Shown one piece after another: positions 18,748 through 25,762 of a stretch of DNA of 64,000 nt; within the stretch, counting starts at the first letter, position 1, and each line of letters starts with the position of its first letter. The notes under the pieces were generated by a model, which worked only from the letters and a program-made list of their open reading frames with translations, searched no databases and had not been told where the DNA came from. This DNA is from Phyllobacterium trifolii. GTDB taxonomy: Bacteria > Pseudomonadota > Alphaproteobacteria > Rhizobiales > Rhizobiaceae. The translations under genes were made by a program, and so were the position numbers. The DNA lies in NCBI RefSeq assembly GCF_014192095.1, contig NZ_JACHXN010000024.1, positions 1-64,000 on the forward strand. Direction: 5' to 3'.

Positions 18748-19979
18748 AGCGCGCCGAGGCCAAGCATCAGGCAGGTGCCGAGGAAGACTGCGCGCATGCC
18801 GAAATGCCCGCCAACGAACCCGCCGGCAAGCGGGCCGATTACCTGCCCGGCATATTGCGAAGAGGTGGCATAGCCGAGAATAGTGCCGGAGACGCGGTCG
18901 GGAACATTGTGGCGGATAACGCTGGTGATGCAGGGCAGAAGCCCGCCGAGCGAAAGCCCCATCAGGAAGCGCAAAACGACAAGCTGCCACCCCTCGGTTA
19001 CGAATGCTTGCGGGATCAACAGGAGCGCCGATACACCAAGCGCCGCAACGATGACGTTCCAATGGCCGATGCGGTCAGCGAGCTTGCCGAGACGCGATGC
19101 TGAAAGGATGCTTCCCAGCGCCGCCGCCGACATGACGATGCCGGCGACCATTGTGACATGGGAAGGATTGTCGACGAGTTGCGCCACATAGACCGTGATG
19201 ATCGGTTCGATCGACATATTGGCGAGCATCAGCAGCATGCCTGCGAGCAGCATCACGATGATTGGCCGCTTGTCGGGAATGGCCGACCAGCCACCGCCCA
19301 GTTTGCCAGTCTTCGACTTTGCCGGGCGCCATTCTTCCTTGATGAAAAAACTCGTCGCCAGAAAGGTGATGAAAATGACACCTCCAGCCAGCCAGAAGGT
19401 CTGGCGGATGCCGATCAAAGGCGGCAGCGCACCGCCGATCAGCGGGCCGACAAGATTGCCGGCCATGATGCCTGACGCAAGGGTCCCGAGTGCCCAGCCT
19501 GTTCGCGCTTTCGGCGTCTGTGTTGCCACCAGGACAGTGGAGCCCGATGCATAGCCGCCGAGCAGTCCGGTCAAAAGCCGCAGGAACACAAGCTGCCAGA
19601 CATCGGTCGCCATGCCAATCAGCGACATGGCGACCGCCATGCCGAGACTGGCGCGGATGAGCATCAGTTTGCGTCCATAGAGATCGGCGAGACGCCCCCA
19701 AAGCGGCGCGACGAGCGCCGCTGTGAAAAATGTTGCGCCATAGGCAACACCCGACCATTGCACGATCGCAGCATGGTCTTTCACGCCAAGCTGTTCAACG
19801 TAGAGTGGCAGGAAAGGCAGGATCAGCGTCATCGCGACGATCGTCGTAAAAGAGCCAAGCAGGCAGACGACCAGGTTCTGCCGCCAGTAGAGCGACTCAC
19901 TCGAGGAGCCGGATTCATCGATGTCAGTCATGCCGGGAATCAGATTTCCCACCTGAAGATTTTCCGATGGGCCTCTCAT
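18720..19979 (-). CDS. MFS transporter (MdtG-like drug/metabolite exporter)
   Basis: A 419-residue major facilitator with 12 predicted membrane segments. Motif A between TM2 and TM3 is GRLADLYGRKLMLIRA, and a related loop GKLADRIGHWN is in the second half. Motif C in TM5 (GIMAGNLVGPLIGGAL) is typical of drug/H+ antiporters, and the overall pattern resembles MdtG. It is convergent with and overlaps LysR by 28 bases. Substrate not evident; export of an aromatic acid or toxic compound is likely. Confidence 0.88.
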   Translation of the reverse strand: MRGPSENLQVGNLIPGMTDIDESGSSSESLYWRQNLVVCLLGSFTTIVAMTLILPFLPLYVEQLGVKDHAAIVQWSGVAYGATFFTAALVAPLWGRLADLYGRKLMLIRASLGMAVAMSLIGMATDVWQLVFLRLLTGLLGGYASGSTVLVATQTPKARTGWALGTLASGIMAGNLVGPLIGGALPPLIGIRQTFWLAGGVIFITFLATSFFIKEEWRPAKSKTGKLGGGWSAIPDKRPIIVMLLAGMLLMLANMSIEPIITVYVAQLVDNPSHVTMVAGIVMSAAALGSILSASRLGKLADRIGHWNVIVAALGVSALLLIPQAFVTEGWQLVVLRFLMGLSLGGLLPCITSVIRHNVPDRVSGTILGYATSSQYAGQVIGPLAGGFVGGHFGMRAVFLGTCLMLGLGALYGWMVRPR

Positions 19980-20105
19980 TGCAAGAGCGCGAATAGGTCA
20001 CCAGTTTTTCACCTGACTGCGGCAATAGCAACATCTGGGAGAGCCAGGCGGCAACGCGCCGCACGATTTGTCGACGGCAAGCTTGATGTGAGGCGAAAAT
20101 AAAAC

Positions 20106-20127
20106 AAAAAGGCGCGTTTCTTACGCG
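20106..20127 (-). terminator. Possible terminator of the transglutaminase-like protease gene
   Basis: Read on the minus strand, CGCGT (20127-20123) pairs with ACGCG (20117-20113) around a five-base loop, and TTTTT follows at 20110-20106 after two bases, within a longer T-rich stretch. The stem is short but GC-rich. It lies 90 bases downstream of the minus-strand gene at 20217-20819. Confidence 0.45.
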
Positions 20128-20216
20128 GGTTGATCCGATTCCTATGCAAGATAGGTCGAATCCGGGGCAAGAATCTCGTCCTGCGGTTGAACTTTGGATG
20201 CAGGCGGTTGAGGCCG

Positions 20217-20819
20217 TTACTTCAGCCGCGCCGTAACGTCGATGGGTATTGCTTTGCCTATTCTGTCCCAGCCGGCCGATCTTTGCGATTGCCGCGCATA
20301 ATAGCGATACGATGTGCTCGACCAGTCTCTGACCGAATTGGTGCGGTTATCGAGAATAAGGTCGCCGTCTGAAGTGCGAACAGTCAGCACCACATGGCCC
20401 TCATTGCTGAAGGGAAGACGGGCAACCGTAAGTAACAGTGATGCCGCTGGCCAGCCTCGTTTCAGGAGTTCGCGCTTCTTCAGGATGGCGAAATCTTCAC
20501 AGTCTCCGGCTTTTGTCGGGATCGTCCAGAGGTCCTCGACACCATTGGTCTGCATGTCGCTCTGTTGCTTGATGCTCGAGTTGACGGTTGAGTTAACCGT
20601 TTGAAGTTGATGACGTTTATCCGCCGTCAACTGGACAATCCTGGCGCCTGAGCGGGTGTTGCAAAGGCTCGCGAAGCGCCCGCAAAAGGAGCGGAATGCC
20701 GGTGGGCCAAAGCCCTTGCCGTTGAGTTGCATTTCAGTGCCCCGCGCAAATGCCGGAGCTGAAATTGTGCTTCCAATTACTAATGCCGTCAAAACAAGCA
20801 GAGAATATTTGCGAATCAT
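20217..20819 (-). CDS. Bacterial transglutaminase-like cysteine protease (BTLCP family)
   Basis: A 200-residue secreted protein with a signal peptide (residues 1-25, APAFA). The papain-like triad of the DUF920/BTLCP family is visible: C107 in AGDCEDFAILK, H142 in EGHVVLTVR and D157 in LILDNRTNSV. GGGAGAG precedes the ATG. Family members include LapG-type periplasmic proteases that release adhesins, but the canonical partner (LapD) is not seen here, and this family includes many stand-alone rhizobial members of unknown substrate. An RTX protein is encoded 5 kb away, too far to imply a link. Confidence 0.86.
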   Translation of the reverse strand: MIRKYSLLVLTALVIGSTISAPAFARGTEMQLNGKGFGPPAFRSFCGRFASLCNTRSGARIVQLTADKRHQLQTVNSTVNSSIKQQSDMQTNGVEDLWTIPTKAGDCEDFAILKKRELLKRGWPAASLLLTVARLPFSNEGHVVLTVRTSDGDLILDNRTNSVRDWSSTSYRYYARQSQRSAGWDRIGKAIPIDVTARLK

Positions 20820-21230
20820 TCGACGCTCTCCCGCGAATTGCCAAACGCAGCTTGCGCGTTAACCCGTTAAAATCATGTTCTCGGCCTTGAAGTTTTACGT
20901 CGGTTATTAACATGCCGTGACGGCAGTAATTTCAGGGCCTGAGGCTGGGTACGTCGTCTTTGCCGCTACTGGCGAGGATTAACACTATCCTCTGGAACGA
21001 TTGGGGCGGCTGATAATCCGCGACGGGATCAGGTTAAACAATACGGTATATTTTGAATCATTTCATTAATCTTTTTATAAGGCCCCTAAGCATCATTGTT
21101 AAATAGTAACCAAATAATAATTAGCTTACAGATTGGATAAGCAATAAAGCCATCAATGGCTAAGAAAAAAACGAAATGTTTTCCTAGTATGGTGAGTTGC
21201 TTGTAAAGTTAACTCTGAGGGAAACGTAAA
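20820..21230. other. 411-base AT-rich intergenic region
   Basis: This gap separates two genes transcribed away from each other. I found no credible ORF. From about 21030 it becomes very AT-rich, unlike the flanks, and contains a short dyad, AGCCAT/ATGGCT, around 21152. Promoters for both flanking genes should lie here; GAGGG sits nine bases before the start codon at 21231. Confidence 0.5.
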
Positions 21231-22451
21231 ATGCCTACAATAACAAACAAAATAAGCAAGGCAAAACGCGGTGGTTTACTCGCCGTTATGGCAATTTCCA
21301 CTTTAGGATTAGTTTCGGCGACGTTTTCGAGCGCCCCAGCATATGCGCAAGCCAAACGCGCTCTTTTTGCCAGTGCAGCTCAATGTCGAGCACTTACTAA
21401 CGATAACGCAGGGCTTTGCTGCTTTGCTCTCAACAGAAAACTGGTTCTTTCAAAGCAACAACTCGATATGTGTCCGCCGTTAACTACGGGGGCAATCACC
21501 ACGACTTCAACTGCCGAGCGTTCGGGCGGCGATGGAACAGCTGGCCGCGGCAAGTCGGGCGGAAAATCTGGGAATGGCAATGCTGGCAGTGCCGGCGCGG
21601 GCGCGAGCGGTAATTCTGGCACAGGCGGTTCTGGCACAGGTGGTTCTGGCACAGGCGGTTCTGGCGCGGGCAGTTCTGGCGCGAGCGGTAATTCTGGCAC
21701 AGGTGGTTCTGGCACAGGTGGTTCTGGCACAGGCGGTTCTGGCACAGGCGGTTCTGGCACAGGCGGTTCTGGCACAGGCGGTTCTGGCACAGGTGGTTCT
21801 GGCACAGGCGGCCCTGGCACTGGCGGGCCTGGCACTGGCGGCCCTGGCACTGGTGGGCCTGGCACTGGCGGACCTGGCACAGGCGGACCCGGCACTGGTG
21901 GCCCTGGCGGTCATCACGGCGGTGGCGGCCATCACGGCGGCGGTCATCACGGTGGTGGCGGCAACGGCGGTCATCACGGCGGCGGTCACGGCGGAAACGA
22001 CGGGCACAACGGCCATGGAAATGGCGGCGGCCATCACGGCGGCGGTCATCACGGTGGCGGCGGCGACCACGGCGGTGGTGGCAACAACGGCGGTGACGGC
22101 AACAATGGCGGCGGCAACAATGGCGGCGGCAACAATGGCGGCGGCAACAATGGTCATGGCAACGGCGATCAGGATGCTCCCGGCAATTCGGGCGGCCACA
22201 ACAACGGCGAGAACGGCGACCATTCCGGACAGGGTAATTCCGGTGGCGGAAACGGCGGCAACAATGGCGGTGGCAATAATGGTCATGGCAACGGCGATCA
22301 GGATGCTCCCGGCAATTCGGGCGGCCACAACAACGGCGAGAACGGCGACCATTCCGGACAGGGTAATTCCGGTGGCGGAAACGGCGGCAACAACGGCGGT
22401 GGCAATAATGGCGGCGGCAACAACGGTGGCGGGGGTAACGGCCAACGATAG
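21231..22451 (+). CDS. Secreted Gly/His/Asn-rich repeat protein
   Basis: A 406-residue secreted protein of no family I recognise. Residues 1-40 are a signal peptide ending AYAQA. Residues 50-80 hold four cysteines (C52, then CC at about 63-64, C81), a small disulphide-capable head. From residue 100 the protein is low complexity: pentapeptides GTGGS then GTGGP, a block of HHGGG repeats (about residues 227-285), and GGGNN repeats with two identical 43-residue units. The DNA is a minisatellite. Such chains are usually extended surface or matrix polymers; the His-rich part could bind metal ions. A terminator follows. The two other frames are also open across the repeats, as expected for repeats lacking stops; I treat them as shadows. 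Confidence 0.75.
   Translation: MPTITNKISKAKRGGLLAVMAISTLGLVSATFSSAPAYAQAKRALFASAAQCRALTNDNAGLCCFALNRKLVLSKQQLDMCPPLTTGAITTTSTAERSGGDGTAGRGKSGGKSGNGNAGSAGAGASGNSGTGGSGTGGSGTGGSGAGSSGASGNSGTGGSGTGGSGTGGSGTGGSGTGGSGTGGSGTGGSGTGGPGTGGPGTGGPGTGGPGTGGPGTGGPGTGGPGGHHGGGGHHGGGHHGGGGNGGHHGGGHGGNDGHNGHGNGGGHHGGGHHGGGGDHGGGGNNGGDGNNGGGNNGGGNNGGGNNGHGNGDQDAPGNSGGHNNGENGDHSGQGNSGGGNGGNNGGGNNGHGNGDQDAPGNSGGHNNGENGDHSGQGNSGGGNGGNNGGGNNGGGNNGGGGNGQR
21606..21905 (+). repeat. 15-base coding minisatellite (GTGGS then GTGGP units)
   Basis: About twenty units of a 15-base motif (GGTTCTGGCACAGGC and variants) run in tandem inside the secreted repeat protein. The first part encodes GTGGS with two variant units (GAGSS, GASGN); from about 21809 the serine codon switches to proline (GTGGP). 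Near-identical tandem units are prone to length change by slippage, always in frame because 15 is a multiple of three. Confidence 0.85.
22149..22406 (+). repeat. 129-base tandem duplication in the repeat protein gene
   Basis: The segment from about 22149 is repeated almost exactly 129 bases downstream, from about 22278. Each copy encodes 43 residues containing GNGDQDAPGNSGGHNNGENG and GDHSGQGNSGGG. The near identity at the DNA level implies recent duplication. Edges are approximate because both sides are GGC/AAC repeats. Confidence 0.85.
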
Positions 22452-22488
22452 GCCAAACTATCCGACTATATGAGGTTAAAATTCAAAG

Positions 22489-22516
22489 CAGGCTTCAAAT
22501 CTTCGGAGCCTGTTTT
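22489..22516 (+). terminator. Rho-independent terminator after the repeat protein gene
   Basis: CAGGCTTC (22489-22496) pairs with GGAGCCTG (22505-22512), one T-G wobble included, around an eight-base loop; TTTT follows at 22513-22516. It lies 38 bases after the stop codon. The minus strand also has T-rich sequence past the stem, so it may serve the convergent 43-residue gene too. Confidence 0.75.
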
Positions 22517-22554
22517 GACATGAACGAGCTAAGCTTTCCTCTTGGGATTGGATG

Positions 22555-22686
22555 TCACCGACTGAACAACCAACCTGCAAAAAGCACCGCGACGGTTACT
22601 ACGACGAAAAGCACCACGTAGGGTCGCATCGGCGTAAGATACGGATCATACTCGGCTTTTGGCGGGCCTTGGTCATCTGAATCCAT
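22555..22686 (-). CDS. Small single-pass membrane protein (43 residues)
   Basis: An open frame of 43 codons, MDSDDQGPPKAEYDPYLTPM then a 20-residue hydrophobic helix (about residues 23-42) ending FSR. The acidic, proline-rich head and C-terminal helix give a tail-anchored look. It lies between two terminators, which fits an independent small gene. The ribosome site is weak (GATCC only). No family recognised. Confidence is moderate because of size. Confidence 0.5.
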   Translation of the reverse strand: MDSDDQGPPKAEYDPYLTPMRPYVVLFVVVTVAVLFAGWLFSR

Positions 22687-22710
22687 TTCGGATCATATGC
22701 ACTTTCATGG

Positions 22711-22750
22711 AAAAAAGGCCCGGCGGGGCTGGGGGATGGGCACCGGGCCT
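22711..22750 (-). terminator. Rho-independent terminator with G-rich loop (minus strand)
   Basis: AGGCCCGG (22716-22723) and CCGGGCCT (22743-22750) form a perfect eight-pair stem. On the minus strand it is followed by six T residues (22716-22711, the first shared with the stem). It ends the transcript of the 40-residue gene at 22890-23012, leaving a trailer of about 140 bases. On the plus strand, the loop and arm contain four G tracts (GGGG, GGGGG, GGG, GGG). Confidence 0.78.
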
Positions 22751-22889
22751 GCTGGGGTCAATCAGCCACGCCAGTCTGCACGGATATGGCAGTCGCTTCA
22801 ATCAATCGCGGTTTGCTACTATTTCTTAGACAGTATCCAAAAGTATTGCGCTGAAGCTCTCGCGCACTCGTTTATTAATACAAGGTATT

Positions 22890-23012
22890 TTAGACAAAAT
22901 TCGCGACGAGCGCTGCTACTATCACGCCAGTAATAAATATGCCGAGGTACCAGCCGAGGGAATTGTGAACTGCCCAGACATCTTCGTCGTCTTCGTCGAA
23001 ATCATCGACCAT
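22890..23012 (-). CDS. Small acidic membrane protein (40 residues)
   Basis: MVDDFDEDDEDVWAVHNSLG followed by a 19-residue hydrophobic helix to the C-terminus (WYLGIFITGVIVAALVANFV). The start is well supported: AAAGGAGG lies five bases before the ATG. A terminator lies downstream on the same strand. Eight of the first eleven residues are Asp or Glu; the helix would put that acidic patch on one face of the inner membrane. No family recognised; it is divergent from the helicase gene. It shares its plan (acidic head, C-terminal helix) with the 43-residue protein next to it. Confidence 0.68.
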   Translation of the reverse strand: MVDDFDEDDEDVWAVHNSLGWYLGIFITGVIVAALVANFV

Positions 23013-23185
23013 GGTATCCTCCTTTCGGTGGCCAGAGCGATGTGGCTCGATCGCAGGGTAATAGCAGAACGCCTTGGTACGCCGATGGTTCATTCCGCCA
23101 AGGTTGACCTTCCCAACCAATTTCCGTGATGTTACGTTCACTCTCTGTTCGCGGCTGATTCGCGAGGCTGCCTGTTGGGGATCAT

Positions 23186-25243
23186 ATGAGCGCCGCCTAT
23201 CTGGAAAAACTGAATACCGAGCAGCGACTGGCGGTGGAATATGGCGTAGGTCAGGTGGCCGGCCCGCTGCTGGTGATTGCAGGTGCCGGTTCGGGCAAAA
23301 CCAATACGCTTGCGCATCGTGTCGCACATCTGATCGTAAACGGAGCTGATCCACGCCGGATTTTGCTGATGACGTTTTCACGCCGGGCCGCCTCCGAGAT
23401 GTCCCGCCGCGTCGAGCGCATATGCGGTCAGGTGCTGGGTGCGAAGTCCGGAATTATGGTCGACGCTCTGGAATGGGCGGGTACATTCCATGGCATTGGC
23501 GCACGTCTCTTGCGTGAATATGCGGACCAGATAGGCCTCAGCCCGGATTTTACCATTCATGACCGCGAGGATTCTGCCGATCTGATGAATATCATCCGGC
23601 ATGAACTGGGCTTTTCCAAAAAGGAAAGCAGATTCCCGACCAAAGGCACCTGTCTCGCTATTTATTCCCGCACCGTTAATTCAGAACGGCCGCTCGACGA
23701 AGTGCTCAAGGCCTCCTTTCCCTGGTGCGCTACCTGGGATGCCCAGCTGCGCCAGCTTTTCGCAGCCTATGTCGAAGCCAAGCAGAAACAGAACATTCTC
23801 GATTACGACGATTTATTGCTTTACTGGGCGCAAACCGCCAGTGTCTCAACGCTCGCCGACGATATGGGCGGCCGGTTCGACCATGTTTTGGTCGATGAAT
23901 ATCAGGACACGAACCGCCTGCAATCCTCGATCCTCCTGGCGCTGAAGCCGGGTGGACGGGGCCTTACCGTGGTTGGGGACGACGCACAGTCGATTTACTC
24001 GTTTCGCGCCGCCACAGTTCGTAACATCCTGGATTTCCCCAAGGCGTTCAGCCCATCCGCGGATATCATAACACTCGATAGAAACTACCGCTCCACGCAG
24101 ACCATCCTTGCCGCTGCCAACGGTGTCATCGACCTTGCCTCGGAACGATTCACCAAGAACCTCTGGACGGAACGGCAATCGGCTGAACGGCCGCAACTTG
24201 TCAGTGTTCGCGACGAGACCGATCAGGCGCGTTATATCGTGGAACGCGTGCTGGAGAACCGCGAAACCGGAACCCTTTTAAAACAGCAGGCAGTGCTTTT
24301 TCGAACGTCGCATCACAGCGGGCCGCTGGAGGTAGAGCTGACACGCAGCAACATACCCTTCGTCAAATTCGGCGGGCTCAAATTCCTCGATAGCGCTCAT
24401 ATCAAGGATATGCTTGCAGTGCTGCGTTTTGCGCAGAATCCGCGCGACCGCGTGGCGGGTTTCCGGCTGATGCAGCTTTTGCCCGGTGTCGGACCGTCGT
24501 CCGCGCAACGTGTGCTGGACCAGATGGCGGAAAAAACCGATCCCATTGCAGCGCTCGCCGAGATCCCTGTACCGCCGCGCGCCGGCGAGGACTGGATGGG
24601 CTTTGTACAAACGCTGCAGCAGATCTGCGCAGGGAGGGCAGCGTGGCCGGCCGAGATCGAGCAGGCGCGGCTCTGGTACGAACCACATTTGGAACACATC
24701 CACGAAGATGCGTCGATGCGGCAAGCTGATCTGTTGCAATTGCAACAGATTGCAGCGGGTTATCCATCGCGGGAGCGATTCCTCACTGAATTGACGCTTG
24801 ATCCGCCGGACGCGACCAGCGACCAGTCCGGCGTGCCGCTGCTTGACGAGGATTATCTGATTCTCTCGACTATCCACTCGGCCAAGGGCCAGGAGTGGAA
24901 ATCCGTCTATATGCTCAATGTTGTCGATGGCTGCATGCCCTCCGACCTCGGCGTCGGTTCCACGGCAGAACTCGAAGAGGAACGGCGATTGCTTTACGTC
25001 GCCATGACACGGGCCAAGGACAATCTCCACCTTGTTGTGCCGCAGCGATTCTTTACCCACGGCCAGAATGCCCAGGGCGACCGGCATGTTTATGCTTCTC
25101 GGACGCGATTCATCCCGGCTACGCTATTGCAATATTTCGAATGCATCGCATGGCCTCTGGCACGGTCCAGTGCTGCCGGACAATCGGAGCAGCCAAAGAT
25201 GCGCGTGGACATCGGAGCGCGTATGCGAGGAATGTGGCAATAG
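23186..25243 (+). CDS. UvrD/Rep-family ATP-dependent DNA helicase
   Basis: A 685-residue superfamily 1 helicase with all core motifs: Q motif LNTEQRLAVE, Walker A AGAGSGKT (residues 32-39), TFSRRAASEM (Ia), DEYQDTN (II), VGDDAQSIYSFRAA (III), LDRNYRST (IV), TIHSAKGQEWKSVYMLNV (V) and EERRLLYVAMTRAKDNLHL (VI). It is shorter than UvrD/PcrA and lacks their C-terminal polymerase-binding tail, so it is a UvrD paralogue, not the main one. 3'-5' translocation on single-stranded DNA is the family activity. The DUF1810 gene begins 44 bases after its stop. Confidence 0.93.
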   Translation: MSAAYLEKLNTEQRLAVEYGVGQVAGPLLVIAGAGSGKTNTLAHRVAHLIVNGADPRRILLMTFSRRAASEMSRRVERICGQVLGAKSGIMVDALEWAGTFHGIGARLLREYADQIGLSPDFTIHDREDSADLMNIIRHELGFSKKESRFPTKGTCLAIYSRTVNSERPLDEVLKASFPWCATWDAQLRQLFAAYVEAKQKQNILDYDDLLLYWAQTASVSTLADDMGGRFDHVLVDEYQDTNRLQSSILLALKPGGRGLTVVGDDAQSIYSFRAATVRNILDFPKAFSPSADIITLDRNYRSTQTILAAANGVIDLASERFTKNLWTERQSAERPQLVSVRDETDQARYIVERVLENRETGTLLKQQAVLFRTSHHSGPLEVELTRSNIPFVKFGGLKFLDSAHIKDMLAVLRFAQNPRDRVAGFRLMQLLPGVGPSSAQRVLDQMAEKTDPIAALAEIPVPPRAGEDWMGFVQTLQQICAGRAAWPAEIEQARLWYEPHLEHIHEDASMRQADLLQLQQIAAGYPSRERFLTELTLDPPDATSDQSGVPLLDEDYLILSTIHSAKGQEWKSVYMLNVVDGCMPSDLGVGSTAELEEERRLLYVAMTRAKDNLHLVVPQRFFTHGQNAQGDRHVYASRTRFIPATLLQYFECIAWPLARSSAAGQSEQPKMRVDIGARMRGMWQ

Positions 25244-25287
25244 CGGGCGTCGAAAAGCTCGACCAGGAGGTCGCGACACATGGTGTA

Positions 25288-25719
25288 ATGACAGAAGCAA
25301 CCGAATTTGACCTGGAAAGGTTTGTCCAAGCGCAGGAACCTCTCTTTGAGCGGGTGCTCGAGGAGTTGAGGTCAGGGCAAAAACGCAGTCATTGGATGTG
25401 GTTCGTCTTTCCACAGCTGAAGAATCTTGGCCACTCCTCCATGGCACAGTTTTACGGCATAGCATCGCTTGAAGAAGCGCGAGCTTATCTGGGTCATCGG
25501 CTACTAGGCAACCGGTTGGTGATCTGCACTGAAACATTGTTGACCCACACCGATATGCCTCTCAATCGAATACTGGGATCTCCCGATGATCTGAAGTTCT
25601 GTTCGTCGATGACCCTCTTTTCACTGGCATCGAGTGATGCTGTTGTTTTCAAACGTGCTCTGGATCAATTCTGCGACGGTCGCATGGACAAACGGTCGCT
25701 GGCGATTCTAGGGTTTTAG
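25288..25719 (+). CDS. DUF1810 family protein
   Basis: A 143-residue protein: FDLERFVQAQ, then the signature RSHWMWFVFPQLKNLGHSSMAQFYGI and EEARAYLGHRLLG, ending with FKRALDQFCDGRMDKRSLAIL. This matches DUF1810, a family without proven function found beside DNA-repair and mobile-element genes. The ATG at 25288 gives the usual family length; the nearest GGAGG is 17 bases away, rather far, so the start is less certain. It probably shares a transcript with the helicase. Confidence 0.83.
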   Translation: MTEATEFDLERFVQAQEPLFERVLEELRSGQKRSHWMWFVFPQLKNLGHSSMAQFYGIASLEEARAYLGHRLLGNRLVICTETLLTHTDMPLNRILGSPDDLKFCSSMTLFSLASSDAVVFKRALDQFCDGRMDKRSLAILGF

Positions 25720-25762
25720 CGGAACGGGGTCCAAGCTTGACTAGGCTAGCGCAGAATTGGCC

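Noticed and set aside
21150-21175. Hairpin AGCCAT/ATGGCT followed by A-rich sequence as terminator
   Set aside because: The A run is on the wrong strand for plus termination, and in the minus direction the T run precedes the stem.
21507-22473. Two additional open frames of over 300 codons across the Gly-rich gene (one plus, one minus)
   Set aside because: Tandem GGC/ACC-type repeats contain no stops in any frame. The Ala/Val-rich translations lack signal peptides or ribosome sites; only the frame with a signal peptide and GAGGG site is accepted.
22697-22933. 78-codon plus-strand frame
   Set aside because: It runs through the minus-strand terminator and overlaps the 40-residue gene; no ribosome site and random composition.
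22697-23012. CRISPR-like or toxin-antitoxin reading of the small minus-strand genes
   Set aside because: No repeats with spacers; the two small proteins lie in separate transcripts with an intervening terminator, and neither resembles a known type I toxin with an antisense RNA promoter that I could identify.
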